A stretch of DNA of 56,250 bases from Pseudomonadota bacterium (GTDB taxonomy: Bacteria; Desulfobacterota; Desulfarculia; Desulfarculales; Desulfarculaceae): positions 1 to 56,250 of the forward strand of contig JAHIND010000019.1 in NCBI GenBank assembly GCA_018896025.1, read 5' to 3'. Below are positions 28,136 through 37,117 of this stretch, in pieces; positions within the stretch are counted from its first letter, which is position 1, and the number at the start of each line of letters is the position of its first letter. A program made the position numbers and the translations under genes. The notes under the pieces are model-generated. The model was not told where the DNA came from and did not search any database. It saw only the letters and a program-made list of their open reading frames with translations.

Positions 28136-28834
28136 TCACTGCACTAGACGGTAATCATCCAAAGGCAGGCCAAAGCGCACTTCCGCGTCCGAGGGGCGGC
28201 AGTAGCGGGGGCGTAGCTGGTGGGGGGCCAGGCCCTTGCCCTGGGCCAGGCGGCGGGCCCCGATGAGGGCCAGGAGGCCGGGGCTGGGCTGGTCCAAGGA
28301 GGCCGGGGCCAACTCCAGGCCGGGGGCCAAATCTTCAGGGCCAAGCAGGCGCGCGCCGGGGCCCAGCAGCAGGGCCGGAGGCTCCAGCAAGGGCCGTAAG
28401 CGTTCGGGAGTGATGGCCATATCCGCCTCGCGCCGCTCAAAGGCCTCGCCGTCCTGGTCGAAACAGGCGGCGTAGATGAGATCTCGCCGGGCGTCGGCTA
28501 AAACCCACAGGGTGCGACGGCCCGCTGGGGCGTTCGCGGCCAGCAGGCGCAGGCTGGACACCCCGGCCACCGGCAGGTTAAGGCCCAGGGCCAGGCCTTG
28601 GGCCGTGGCCAGGGCCACGCGCAGGCCGGTGAAAAATCCGGGGCCGATGGTCACGGCCAGTCCGGTGAGGTCTTTCTGGGAGACCCCGGCCTGGGTCATG
28701 ACTTCCTGGATGGCGGGCAGCAGGCGGCGGCTGAAGCCGGGGCCGGGCTCCAAGAGGGCCTGGGCCAGCACCTTGCCCCCGTGGGCCAGGGCCGCGCCCC
28801 CGCCGCTCAGGCAGGTATCAAGGGCCAGGATCAC
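28136..28834 (-). CDS. tsaB: tRNA threonylcarbamoyladenosine factor TsaB
   Basis: Partner and scaffold of TsaD in t6A37 synthesis on ANN-reading tRNAs. The 232-residue ASKHA-fold protein has ILALDTCLSGGGAAL at the N-terminus and the TsaB signature GPGFFTGLRVALATAQGLA, with Phe in place of the more usual Ser in GPGSFTG. It lies 10 bp after rseP. Confidence 0.92.
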   Translation of the reverse strand: MILALDTCLSGGGAALAHGGKVLAQALLEPGPGFSRRLLPAIQEVMTQAGVSQKDLTGLAVTIGPGFFTGLRVALATAQGLALGLNLPVAGVSSLRLLAANAPAGRRTLWVLADARRDLIYAACFDQDGEAFERREADMAITPERLRPLLEPPALLLGPGARLLGPEDLAPGLELAPASLDQPSPGLLALIGARRLAQGKGLAPHQLRPRYCRPSDAEVRFGLPLDDYRLVQ

Positions 28835-28844
28835 CGCCGCTCCC

Positions 28845-29915
28845 CTACTGGGCGTAAGCGCCCAAGAGGCGGGCGATGTCGTTGTAGAAGATGAAAACCA
28901 TCAGCAGGATCAAGAGCACCATGCCCACCTGCTGGGCCTTTTCCCGGGTGGCCACCGATACCGGGCGGCGGGTGACGGCCTCGAACAGGAAAAAGAAGAT
29001 GTGGCCGCCGTCCAGGGCGGGTATGGGCAGCAGGTTCAAGATGGCCAAGTTCACCGAGATCAGGGCGGCCAGGTCCAGCAGAGGGGCCAGGCCGTGGGCC
29101 GCCGCCTCGCTGGCCACCTGGGCGATCATGATGGGCCCTCCCAGGTTTTCCACCGAGACCTTGGCCTGGATGATTTTGACCACGCTCATGATGATCAGTT
29201 CGCCGGCCCAGTAGGTCTTGCGGAAGGCCAGGGTGGTGGCCTCCCACAAACTAACCGGGCGGCTGACCGTTTCCGGGCTGGCGGCTATGCCCACCCGGAA
29301 CACCTGGTGCTTTTCGCCAAAAATGTCGGTTACTTCCTCTTGGCGAGGAATGATGGTGAGGTCCTTCTGGCCGCGGCTCCGCTCCAGGGTGACCTTCAGG
29401 GGCTTGCCGGCGCTTTTTTGGATGGCCCGGACCATGTCGCCCCAGTCGGCGGTGGCCTGGCCGTTGATGGCCAGAACCTTGTCGCCCTTTTGCACCCCCG
29501 CGGCCAGGGCCGGGGAGTTGGGCATCACCCCGCCCACCTGGGTGGTGATGGTGGGCAGGCCCCAGATGAGGAGCACCCCGAAATAGACGATCAGGGCGAA
29601 GGCGATGTTGGACAGGGGACCGGCGGCCACGATGGCCAGACGCCAGCCCACCGGCTTGTGGGCAAAGGATTGGGCTTCCTCTTCCGGAGATACCTCGTCG
29701 CTGGGGCTCTCGCCCACCATGCGCACGAAGCCGCCCAGGGGGATGGCCGAGAGGCGGTAATCGGTCTCGCCCTTCTTGAACCCGACCAGGCGCGGCCCGA
29801 AGCCCAGACTGAAGACCTTGATCCCCACCCCGGCCTTCTTGGCCACCAAAAAGTGCCCCAGCTCGTGCACGAAGATCAGGATTCCCAGAACGATGATGGC
29901 GCTAACCAGGGTCAC
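28845..29915 (-). CDS. rseP: Site-2 membrane metalloprotease RseP
   Basis: Intramembrane zinc protease that completes anti-sigma factor cleavage in envelope stress. The 356-residue protein has HELGH at 17-21 in the first membrane helix, one PDZ domain around 110-190 (GVMPNSPALAAGVQKGDKVLAI), and the second-half motif PIPALDGGH. The GTG at 29915 is chosen: GGAGG lies about six bases upstream and it forms GTGA with the dxr stop. Confidence 0.95.
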   Translation of the reverse strand: MTLVSAIIVLGILIFVHELGHFLVAKKAGVGIKVFSLGFGPRLVGFKKGETDYRLSAIPLGGFVRMVGESPSDEVSPEEEAQSFAHKPVGWRLAIVAAGPLSNIAFALIVYFGVLLIWGLPTITTQVGGVMPNSPALAAGVQKGDKVLAINGQATADWGDMVRAIQKSAGKPLKVTLERSRGQKDLTIIPRQEEVTDIFGEKHQVFRVGIAASPETVSRPVSLWEATTLAFRKTYWAGELIIMSVVKIIQAKVSVENLGGPIMIAQVASEAAAHGLAPLLDLAALISVNLAILNLLPIPALDGGHIFFFLFEAVTRRPVSVATREKAQQVGMVLLILLMVFIFYNDIARLLGAYAQ

Positions 29916-31087
29916 GCGGCTCCTCCATGGGACTCGGCCCAGGCGCGGGCCTGGGCCCGGGCCCAACGGTCGGCCTCCAAAACGGCGGCCACACTGGGTA
30001 GGGAATGGGTCTGGTGCTCGTCCAAGACCGCGCGCACGCAGGCGGTGATTTGGCCGTAGGTCAGGCTGCCCCTCAGGAACAGGCCCACCGCCACCTCGTT
30101 GGCCGCGTTCATCACCGCCGGGGCGCTGCCTCCCTCGCGCCCGGCCGCGAAGGCCAGGCCCAGGGCCGGGAAGCGCTCCAGGTCCGGCTCCTCGAAGCTG
30201 AGGCGGGCCACCTGGGCCAAGTTGAGCTGAGGCGTGTCCAGGGCCAGGCGCTGGGGATGGGCCAGGGCGAAGGCGATGGGGGTCTTCATGTCCGGCAGGC
30301 CCAGTTGGGCCAGGAAAGAGCCGTCCACGTACTCCACCAGGGAGTGCACCACCGATTGGGGATGGATCACCACCTTGATGTCGTCGTAGCCCCGGTCAAA
30401 GAGCCAATGGGCCTCGATGACTTCCAGGCCCTTGTTCATCAGGGTGGCCGAGTCGATGGTGATCTTGGGGCCCATGGACCAGGTGGGATGGGCCAGGGCC
30501 ATCTCCGGGGTCACCCCGGCCAACTGCTCCTTGGTGAAGCTCCAGAAGGGGCCGCCGCTGGCGGTGAGCCACAGGCGGCGCACTCCGGCGGGGTCGTTGC
30601 CCATGAGCGACTGGTAGATGGCCGAGTGCTCGGAGTCCACCGGCACGATGGCCGAGCCGCTCTCGCGGGCCGCGGCCATGACCAGCTCGCCGGCGGCCAC
30701 CAGGGTCTCCTTGTTGGCCAGGGCCACGTCGATGCCCGCCTTGATGGCCGCGTAGGTGGGCAAGAGCCCGGCCGCGCCCACCATGGCGCTGAGCACCATG
30801 TCCGCCCCGCAGCCCGCCGCGGCTTGCAGATAGCCTTGGGGTCCGTAGACCACCTCGGCCTTGAGGCCGGGGGGCAACAAAGTCTTGAGCTTGTCGGCCG
30901 CCTCTTTGTCCAGCACGGCCAGTACCTGTGGCTGGAACAGGGCGGCTTGCCGGGCCAGTTCCTCCACCGAACGGGCGGCGGCCAGGCTGACCACGGGGAA
31001 GCGTTCGCGGTGGGCGGCCACCACCTCCAGGGTGCTCTTGCCGATGGAGCCGGTGGAGCCCAGGATGGCCAGCTTCTTTACGCCCAC
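29912..31087 (-). CDS. dxr: 1-deoxy-D-xylulose 5-phosphate reductoisomerase
   Basis: Makes 2-C-methylerythritol 4-phosphate, the committed step of the non-mevalonate isoprenoid route. The 391-residue protein has the NADPH loop GSTGSIGKST (10-19), ALANKETLV, the metal-binding VDSEHSAI, and SGGPF. The GTG at 31087 overlaps cdsA by 10 bp and gives normal family length; the open frame extends far upstream only because cdsA lacks stops in that frame. The neighbouring uppS uses its product pathway. Confidence 0.96.
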   Translation of the reverse strand: MGVKKLAILGSTGSIGKSTLEVVAAHRERFPVVSLAAARSVEELARQAALFQPQVLAVLDKEAADKLKTLLPPGLKAEVVYGPQGYLQAAAGCGADMVLSAMVGAAGLLPTYAAIKAGIDVALANKETLVAAGELVMAAARESGSAIVPVDSEHSAIYQSLMGNDPAGVRRLWLTASGGPFWSFTKEQLAGVTPEMALAHPTWSMGPKITIDSATLMNKGLEVIEAHWLFDRGYDDIKVVIHPQSVVHSLVEYVDGSFLAQLGLPDMKTPIAFALAHPQRLALDTPQLNLAQVARLSFEEPDLERFPALGLAFAAGREGGSAPAVMNAANEVAVGLFLRGSLTYGQITACVRAVLDEHQTHSLPSVAAVLEADRWARAQARAWAESHGGAA

Positions 31088-31908
31088 AGCAGCATCCTCA
31101 GCAGCAAAAAGGCCGCTCCGCCCACCAGGATTCCGTCCACCCGGTCCAGCAACCCGCCGTGGCCGGGCAGGATGTTGCCCGAGTCCTTGACCCCGGCGGC
31201 GCGCTTGAGGGCCGATTCCAACAGGTCGCCGCCCACGCTGACCAGGGCCAGGACCAGGCCCAGCAGGGCCCCGGCTCCGACGCTGGTGTCGGGCAGCCAC
31301 AGCCCGGCGAAGACGGCTCCCAACACCGCCGAGGCAACCGCGCCTCCGGCCACGCCCTCGATGGTCTTGCCGGGGCTGATGGAAGGGGCCAGTTTGCGCT
31401 TGCCCCACATGTGGCCCGCGAAATAGGCCCCCACGTCGGCGGCGATGACCACGAACAACGAGAAAATAAGAAGCACCCGCCCGCCGGGCAATCCGGCCAG
31501 GACCACCAGGCCCGCGAACAGGCCGCCCACGTAGACCAGGCCCCAGGAGCGCCTGGTGGTGTTTTCCCAAGAGATGCCCAGATCGAAGCCGGTGAGGGCG
31601 GTGATGAGCCCCATGGCGGCCACCGAAAGCATCAGGGCGGCCAGGGCCGCGCCGCCTCCGGCCAGCCCGGCCAGGGCGGTGAGCCCGGCCAGGGCCACCC
31701 CGGCGATGGCCGCCGCGTTCCAGGAATCGGGCAGGACCATGCGGGTGTATTCGTACATGCCCAGGCAGGCCACTCCGGCGATGAGCAGGCCCAAGACCCA
31801 CAAGGGGGCGAAAAAGATAAGCAGCAGAACCCCGGCGGCCAAGGGAAGGCCGGTGGCGGCGCGCACGGCCAGGGTCTCCATGGTCCGGCGGCGGGTGGGC
31901 TCGCTCAA
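31078..31908 (-). CDS. cdsA: Phosphatidate cytidylyltransferase CdsA
   Basis: Makes CDP-diacylglycerol, which feeds the pssA product made downstream in the same gene run. The 276-residue membrane protein has about eight helices. The C-terminal signature S-x-x-KR...KD...PGHGG..DR-x-D is complete as SALKRAAGVKDSGNILPG followed by HGGLLDRVD. TTG at 31908 is the favoured start: GGGAGA lies about seven bases upstream and it forms TTGA with the uppS stop. ATG at 31881 is the alternative and lacks a ribosome site. Confidence 0.93.
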   Translation of the reverse strand: MSEPTRRRTMETLAVRAATGLPLAAGVLLLIFFAPLWVLGLLIAGVACLGMYEYTRMVLPDSWNAAAIAGVALAGLTALAGLAGGGAALAALMLSVAAMGLITALTGFDLGISWENTTRRSWGLVYVGGLFAGLVVLAGLPGGRVLLIFSLFVVIAADVGAYFAGHMWGKRKLAPSISPGKTIEGVAGGAVASAVLGAVFAGLWLPDTSVGAGALLGLVLALVSVGGDLLESALKRAAGVKDSGNILPGHGGLLDRVDGILVGGAAFLLLRMLLWA

Positions 31909-32678
31909 GCGCTGTCTCCCTTTAGCTGCTCCCCGGTCTGGCCGAAGCGGCGCTCGCGCCCGCCGTAGGCCATCAGGGCCTTGGCCAGCTCCTGTTCGCG
32001 GAAGTCGGGCCAATAGGTGTCGGTGAAATAAAACTCGGCATAGGCGATCTGCCACAGCAGGAAGTTGCTCACCCGGAGCTCGCCGCTGGTGCGGATGAGT
32101 AGGTCCACCTGGGGCAGGCCCACGGTGTAAAGCTCACCCTCCAGTTCGGCCTCGCCGATCTGGTCGGGGCTCAGCTCCCCGGACGCGGCCTTGGCGGCCA
32201 AGCGCTGGGCGGCGCGCACCAGTTCCTGGCGTCCGCCGTAGGACAGGGCCAGGTTGAGCACCATGTGCTCCCCCTGGGCGGTGTCGGCCATGATCTGTTC
32301 CAGAAGCTGGCGGGTTTTGGCGGGCAGGCGCTCGATGCTGCCGCTGGCCCTGAGGCGGATGCCCCGGTCGATCATCTCCTGGCGCTCGCTTTTTAAAAAG
32401 CGGCCCAGCAGGCGCATCAGGGCTTCGATCTCGGCCTTGGGGCGGGCCCAGTTTTCTTCGCTGAAGGCGTAGAGGGTGAGAGCCTCGAGGCCCAGCTTGC
32501 GGCAGGAGCGAACCACCACCCGCACGCTTTCGGCCCCTTCTTCGTGGCCGCGCACCCTGCGCCAGCCCTTGGACTTGGCCCAGCGGCCGTTGCCGTCCAT
32601 GATCACCGCCAGGTGGCGGGGCAGGGCGGAGGTGTCCAGCCGGTCGAGCGGGGAGGTCTCTGGGGAGGTCGATGCCAT
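31905..32678 (-). CDS. uppS: Undecaprenyl diphosphate synthase
   Basis: Cis-prenyltransferase that makes the C55 lipid carrier of peptidoglycan and O-antigen. The 257-residue protein has the catalytic VIMDGNGRWA with D28, RGHEEGAESV, the YAFSEENWARP loop and the C-terminal DLLIRTSGELRVSNFLLWQ region. A short 20-residue Ser/Pro-rich N-terminal extension precedes the conserved core. It is coupled to cdsA. Confidence 0.96.
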   Translation of the reverse strand: MASTSPETSPLDRLDTSALPRHLAVIMDGNGRWAKSKGWRRVRGHEEGAESVRVVVRSCRKLGLEALTLYAFSEENWARPKAEIEALMRLLGRFLKSERQEMIDRGIRLRASGSIERLPAKTRQLLEQIMADTAQGEHMVLNLALSYGGRQELVRAAQRLAAKAASGELSPDQIGEAELEGELYTVGLPQVDLLIRTSGELRVSNFLLWQIAYAEFYFTDTYWPDFREQELAKALMAYGGRERRFGQTGEQLKGDSA

Positions 32679-32700
32679 GGAAACCGTTCAGGCCGGGGGC

Positions 32701-33258
32701 CTAAAACTCCAGGATTTCCTTTTCCTTCTCGGCCGAGACCTCGTCAACCTTGGCCACGTACTGGTCGGTGATCTTCTGGACCTCGTCCTGGCCCCGGAAG
32801 GCGTCGTCTTCGCTGATCTCGCCTTCCTTCTTGAACTCCTTGAGTAGGTCGTTGGCCTCGCGGCGGGCGTTGCGCACCGCCACCTTGGTCTCCTCGGCCA
32901 TTTTCTTGACCACCTTGACCAGCTCTTTGCGGCGCTCTTCGGTCAAGGGGGGCACGGAGATGCGCACCACCTTGCCGTCGTTGTTGGGGGTCAGCCCCAG
33001 ATCGCTCTTGAGGAGGGCCTTTTCGATGGCTCCGCAGGTGCTGGCGTCCCAGGGCTGGATGAGGATCAGGCGCGGTTCGGGCACCGAAAGGCTGGCCATC
33101 TGGTTCAGCGGCGTGGGCGCTCCGTAGTAATCGGCCCGCACGCCGTCCAAAAGCGAGATGGAGGCCCGGCCGGTGCGCACCCTTTTGAAGTCGCGGGTCA
33201 GGGCCTCGATGGCCTTTTCCATCAGATCCTTGGCTTCTTTTTTGGCGTCTTCGATCAT
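32701..33258 (-). CDS. frr: Ribosome recycling factor
   Basis: Splits post-termination ribosomes with EF-G. The 185-residue protein is all standard: [22 protein letters not shown] is represented by its usual blocks ([19 protein letters not shown]) and the C-terminal coiled region ends [13 protein letters not shown] precedes the ATG, and the pyrH stop is 2 bp upstream. Confidence 0.97.
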   Translation of the reverse strand: MIEDAKKEAKDLMEKAIEALTRDFKRVRTGRASISLLDGVRADYYGAPTPLNQMASLSVPEPRLILIQPWDASTCGAIEKALLKSDLGLTPNNDGKVVRISVPPLTEERRKELVKVVKKMAEETKVAVRNARREANDLLKEFKKEGEISEDDAFRGQDEVQKITDQYVAKVDEVSAEKEKEILEF

Positions 33259-33260
33259 GG

Positions 33261-33980
33261 CTAAACCTCCACTCGGGAGCCCACCGTTTCGCCCAGCAGC
33301 ACCCGCTTTATATTGTCCGGTTCCAGCAGGTCAAACACGATCACCGGCAGTTGATTGTCCCCGGCCAGGCTGATGGCCGTGGCGTCCATGACTTTCAGGT
33401 GCTGGGCCAGCACCTGGTCGTAGGTGACCTGGGGCAATTTCTTGGCCTCGGGGTTCTTCACCGGGTCCGAGTCGTAGATGCCGTCCACCTTGGTGGCCTT
33501 CATCAAGACCTCGGCCCCGATTTCCTCGGCGCGCAAGGCGGCGGCGGTGTCGGTGCTGAAGTAGGGGTTGCCCGTGCCCGCGCCCAAAATGACGATCCGC
33601 CCCTTTTCCAGGTGGCGGATGGCCCGGCGTCGGATGTAGGGCTCGGCCACCTGGGGCATGGTGATGGCGGTCATCACCCTGGTGGGCACTCCCTTGCGCT
33701 CCAGGGCGTCCTGCAAAGCTATGGAGTTGATTACCGTGGCCAGCATGCCCATGTAGTCGGCCTGCACCCGGTCCATGTGCTGGGCGCTTTCGCTGACCCC
33801 ACGGAAGATGTTGCCGCCGCCCAGGACCACCCCGATCTCCACGCCCAGGTCGCGGGCCTTGAGCAGCTCGTCGGCCACGTAGTCCAGGACCTGGGGGGAA
33901 ATGCCAAAGGACTCCCCGCCCATGAGGGCCTCTCCCGAGACCTTCAAGAGCACTCTTTTGAATACCGGGGCGGGGGGCAT
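33261..33980 (-). CDS. pyrH: UMP kinase PyrH
   Basis: Phosphorylates UMP to UDP for all pyrimidine nucleotides. The 239-residue amino acid kinase-fold protein shows [10 protein letters not shown] near the N-terminus, [10 protein letters not shown], the [17 protein letters not shown] loop and the [13 protein letters not shown] segment. It lies between tsf and frr, the usual order. Confidence 0.97.
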   Translation of the reverse strand: MPPAPVFKRVLLKVSGEALMGGESFGISPQVLDYVADELLKARDLGVEIGVVLGGGNIFRGVSESAQHMDRVQADYMGMLATVINSIALQDALERKGVPTRVMTAITMPQVAEPYIRRRAIRHLEKGRIVILGAGTGNPYFSTDTAAALRAEEIGAEVLMKATKVDGIYDSDPVKNPEAKKLPQVTYDQVLAQHLKVMDATAISLAGDNQLPVIVFDLLEPDNIKRVLLGETVGSRVEV

Positions 33981-33994
33981 TGGCGTCTCCTGGT

Positions 33995-34594
33995 CTAGCT
34001 CTCTTCGCCCAGCACGAAGCGGGCGAAGCGCCGGATCTGGATGTTCTCACCGGTCTGGGCCCGAAGCTCGTTGACCAGGTCGGCGATGGTCTTGTCGGTG
34101 TCCTTGACAAAGGGCTGATTCATAAGGCAGCTCTCGGCGGCGAACTTCTTGAGCTTGCCCTCGATGATCTTGTCCATGATCTTTTCGGGCTTGCCCTGGT
34201 CCAGGGCCTGGGCCTTGTAGATCTCGCGCTCGCGCTCCAAGACCTCGGGGGGCAGATCTTCTTCGTTCACGCACAGGGGGTTGCTGGCGGCGATGTGCAT
34301 GGCCAGGTCCTTGGCGAAGGTGCCGAACTCATCGGTCTTGCCGGTGAAGTCGGTCTCGCAGTTGACCTCGACCATGACGCCCAGCTTGCCGCCGGCGTGG
34401 ATGTAGCTGGCCACCTGACCCTCGCTGGCCACCCGCCCGGCCCGCTTGGCGGCCACGGACAGGCCCTTCTGGCGAAGCCAGTCGATGGCCTTTTCCATGT
34501 CCCCGTCGGCCTCGGTGAGGGCCTTCTTGCAGTCCATCATGCCGGCGTTGGTTTTGTCCCTAAGCTCTTTGACCATGGCGGCGGTAATGCTCAT
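33995..34594 (-). CDS. tsf: Elongation factor Ts
   Basis: Nucleotide exchange factor for EF-Tu. The 199-residue product is the short form seen in many non-enteric bacteria. It has the [12 protein letters not shown] motif at 15-26, [20 protein letters not shown] and the [11 protein letters not shown] region. AAGGAG precedes the ATG. An 11-bp-armed hairpin separates it from rpsB. Confidence 0.97.
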   Translation of the reverse strand: MSITAAMVKELRDKTNAGMMDCKKALTEADGDMEKAIDWLRQKGLSVAAKRAGRVASEGQVASYIHAGGKLGVMVEVNCETDFTGKTDEFGTFAKDLAMHIAASNPLCVNEEDLPPEVLEREREIYKAQALDQGKPEKIMDKIIEGKLKKFAAESCLMNQPFVKDTDKTIADLVNELRAQTGENIQIRRFARFVLGEES

Positions 34595-34625
34595 GGTGAT
34601 TCTACTCCTTCAAATCTATGGCTGG

Positions 34626-34649
34626 CGGGCCCGCCCGGGGGCGGGCCCG
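34626..34649 (-). terminator. Strong hairpin between rpsB and tsf (possible attenuator)
   Basis: Perfect 11-bp GC arms (34626-34636 and 34639-34649) with a 2-nt gap. On the transcribed strand no T run follows, so it is more likely a pause, partial attenuator or RNA-processing and stability element than a full terminator. In E. coli an attenuating signal is also known between rpsB and tsf. Confidence 0.55.
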
Positions 34650-34679
34650 TTTAGCACTAAAATATGGCGCGGCCCAGGA

Positions 34680-35552
34680 TTACTCCTCGGTGGCCTCTGC
34701 GGCAACGGCCTCTTTGACCTCAGCGACGGCCTCCTTGGTAGCCCCTTTTTCCTTGCGGATGACCACCACCTCGGGGCCCTCCTGCTCCTCGGGACGGCCC
34801 ACGGTCAGCTCGGGCATGTCCTTGGGCATCTGGACCTTTTCGGCATGCGCCGATCCGCCCCGCTGCTCCCTGATGGCCAGGCCGTCGTTGGCCGCCTGGG
34901 CCAGGGCGCCGGAGAACAGGCGGATGGCCCGGATGGCGTCGTCGTTGCCGGGCACCAGGTAGTCGATGCCCTCGGGGTCGCAGTTGGTGTCCACGATGGC
35001 CACGATGGGTATCTTGAGCCGCCGTGCCTCGTTGACCGCGATCTTTTCCTTCTTGATGTCCACCAAAACCACCGCCGAAGGCAGGCGGGTCATGTCCTTG
35101 ATGCCGCCCAGGTTGCGCGCGGCCTTTTCCAGCTCGCGCCGGAGACCCATCGACTCCTTCTTGGGGTAGTTTTCGATGGTGCCGTCGGCCACGATGCCTT
35201 CCAACCATTTGTAGCGCTCGATGGACTTCTTGATGGTCTGGAAGTTGGTGAGCATGCCGCCCAACCAGCGGTGGTTGACGTTGTACATGCCGCAGTTGTT
35301 GGCTTCTTCGGCGATGATGTCCGCCGCCTGGCGCTTGGTGCCCACGAAGAGCACGTCGCCGCCCCGGGCCACGGTCTTCGTGATGAAGTCATAAGCTTGA
35401 CGGAAAAGGGTTACGGTCTGCTGCAGGTCGATGATGTGAATGCCGTTGCGAGCCCCGAAGATATAAGACTTCATCTTGGGGTTCCAGCGACCGGTCTGGT
35501 GGCCGAAATGTACTCCAGCCTCCAACAGCTCACGCATGGTCACGTAGGCCAC
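34680..35552 (-). CDS. rpsB: 30S ribosomal protein S2
   Basis: Ribosomal protein S2 of 290 residues, with [15 protein letters not shown], the [21 protein letters not shown] block and the PDxx-type [20 protein letters not shown] segment. It is longer than the 240-residue E. coli protein by an acidic/Ala-rich tail (from about 225) of low complexity. The GTG at 35552 is the start: AGGAGG lies about seven bases upstream and the conserved AYVTMRELL follows directly. First gene of the long rpsB-leuD run. Confidence 0.97.
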   Translation of the reverse strand: MAYVTMRELLEAGVHFGHQTGRWNPKMKSYIFGARNGIHIIDLQQTVTLFRQAYDFITKTVARGGDVLFVGTKRQAADIIAEEANNCGMYNVNHRWLGGMLTNFQTIKKSIERYKWLEGIVADGTIENYPKKESMGLRRELEKAARNLGGIKDMTRLPSAVVLVDIKKEKIAVNEARRLKIPIVAIVDTNCDPEGIDYLVPGNDDAIRAIRLFSGALAQAANDGLAIREQRGGSAHAEKVQMPKDMPELTVGRPEEQEGPEVVVIRKEKGATKEAVAEVKEAVAAEATEE

Positions 35553-35686
35553 GTTGCTTCCTCCTGATTCGGTTTGTCCTCCGCCCTCTTGTTGTGGTGA
35601 GCGCGCCCACCGGCCATCAGCCGGCACCAGGGCCGCCCCAAGAAGGCGTGTGTAATAAATAACCGTCGAAGAATATCACAGGCTCA

Positions 35687-35705
35687 CCCGCCCCGCAAGG
35701 GCGGG
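35687..35705 (-). terminator. Possible hairpin terminator after argJ
   Basis: A perfect 7-bp stem (35687-35693 with 35699-35705) with a 5-nt loop lies 33 bp after the argJ stop. No T run follows on the minus strand, so termination strength is doubtful; the sequence just beyond (35655-35680) is AT-rich and may hold the rpsB promoter. Confidence 0.4.
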
Positions 35706-35738
35706 CGGTTGCCTTCCTCTGGTCCGTCGTCCCGGCTT

Positions 35739-36989
35739 TCAGGAACGATAGTCGGCGTTTAGGTCTATATAATCCTTGGTGAGATCGGTGGTGAGCACCC
35801 AGTGCTCCTCCGTCCCCAGGCCAAGTTCCAGTCTTATTTCGTAGCGGGGCCGGGCCATGACCTTCACCGCCTTGGCCTCCTCTTCGGCCCCGGTGGCCAG
35901 GCCGCCCTTGGCGATCACCGCCGAGCCGATGTACAGGTCGCACCCCGTCTCGTCAAAGGGGTGGCCCCTCCGGGCGCTCTCGGCCCCGGCGGTGCTCAGG
36001 ATGCGCCCCCAGTTGGGGTCCCCGCCGGTCAGCGCGGTCTTGACCAGGGGCGAGTGGGCGATGGCGTAGGCCACCTCCCTGGCCTGGGCCGCGTCGGCCG
36101 CGGAGCAGACCCTGACCCGCACCAGGTGCCCGGCCCCCTCGCCGTCGGCCACCACCATGGTGGACAGGTCCTGGCACACGGCGGTCACCGCTCCGGTGAG
36201 CCAGGCCAGCTCCGGGTCGTCCGCGGCCATCTCGGGATTGCCCGCCTTGCCGCTGGCCATCAGGAGAACCGTGTCGTTGGTGGAGGTGTCGCCGTCCACG
36301 CTGATGCGGTTGAAGCTCTGCTCCACCGCCTCGCTCAAAATCTTGGCCAGGGCTTCGGGCTTTGCCGCCGCGTCGGTGAGCACAAAGCAGAGCATGGTGG
36401 CCATGTCCGGGCGGATCATGCCCGCGCCCTTGGCCATGCCCAGCACGGTGACCTTCCGGCCGCCCACCGAGGCTTGGCGCCGGGCCATCTTCTTGAAGGC
36501 GTCGGTGGTCATGACGGCCCCGGCCGCCTCGGCCAGACCCATGGCCTTGAGCCCGGCGGCCATTGCGGGCAGCACCGCGTTGACCTTGGCGTCGTCCAGC
36601 ACCTGGCCGATGACCCCGGTGGAGCAGGGCAGCACCTCTTCGGGGGCGCAGCCCAGGGCCCGGGCGGCGGCCTGGCAGGTGGAGCGGCAGGCGGCCAGGC
36701 CCGGCTCGCCGGTGGCCGCGTTGGCCCCGCCGCTGTTGGCCAGGATGGCCCTGGCCTTGCCCGCCTTCACGTTTTGGCGGCAGACCTGCACCGGAGCGGC
36801 GGCCAGCTTGTTGGTGGTGAACACCCCGGCCACGGCCACCGGCGCGTCGGCCACGATCAGGGCCAGGTCGGCCCGGCCGTCCTTGCGCAGGCCGCAGGGC
36901 GCGGCGGCGGCCCGGAATCCGGCCACCTCTTGGTTCACCTCGTTGCCCTGCTTGAGGGGCGCGTCGCCCAACTCGGGAAGCTCTTGCAT
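35739..36989 (-). CDS. argJ: Glutamate N-acetyltransferase / N-acetylglutamate synthase ArgJ
   Basis: Moves the acetyl group from N-acetylornithine to glutamate in the arginine acetyl cycle. The 416-residue precursor cleaves itself before T198 in KGAGMIRPDMATML (PNMATML is usual, so Asn is replaced by Asp). The beta chain has SVDGDTSTNDT and GGDPNWGRI. The ATG at 36989 gives normal length and has GGAG about nine bases upstream. Whether it is also a primary N-acetylglutamate synthase cannot be told by eye; an ArgA-like gene is at 43121. Confidence 0.96.
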   Translation of the reverse strand: MQELPELGDAPLKQGNEVNQEVAGFRAAAAPCGLRKDGRADLALIVADAPVAVAGVFTTNKLAAAPVQVCRQNVKAGKARAILANSGGANAATGEPGLAACRSTCQAAARALGCAPEEVLPCSTGVIGQVLDDAKVNAVLPAMAAGLKAMGLAEAAGAVMTTDAFKKMARRQASVGGRKVTVLGMAKGAGMIRPDMATMLCFVLTDAAAKPEALAKILSEAVEQSFNRISVDGDTSTNDTVLLMASGKAGNPEMAADDPELAWLTGAVTAVCQDLSTMVVADGEGAGHLVRVRVCSAADAAQAREVAYAIAHSPLVKTALTGGDPNWGRILSTAGAESARRGHPFDETGCDLYIGSAVIAKGGLATGAEEEAKAVKVMARPRYEIRLELGLGTEEHWVLTTDLTKDYIDLNADYRS

Positions 36990-37117
36990 TTTCCAGCTCT
37001 CCAACGCTGAATATATAGGCATGGGTCCAATGGCCAACACATATACCATTGGGTAACTTGCACGCCCAGTCCAGTATATTTTTGTAACCGTATCGCCTCG
37101 CCCCAAAAGGTGCCGCC

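Noticed and set aside
29912..31801. A 629-residue dxr reading with a long N-terminal extension
   Set aside because: The first 238 residues are cdsA read out of frame (Arg/Gly/Pro-rich); Dxr begins at GTG 31087.
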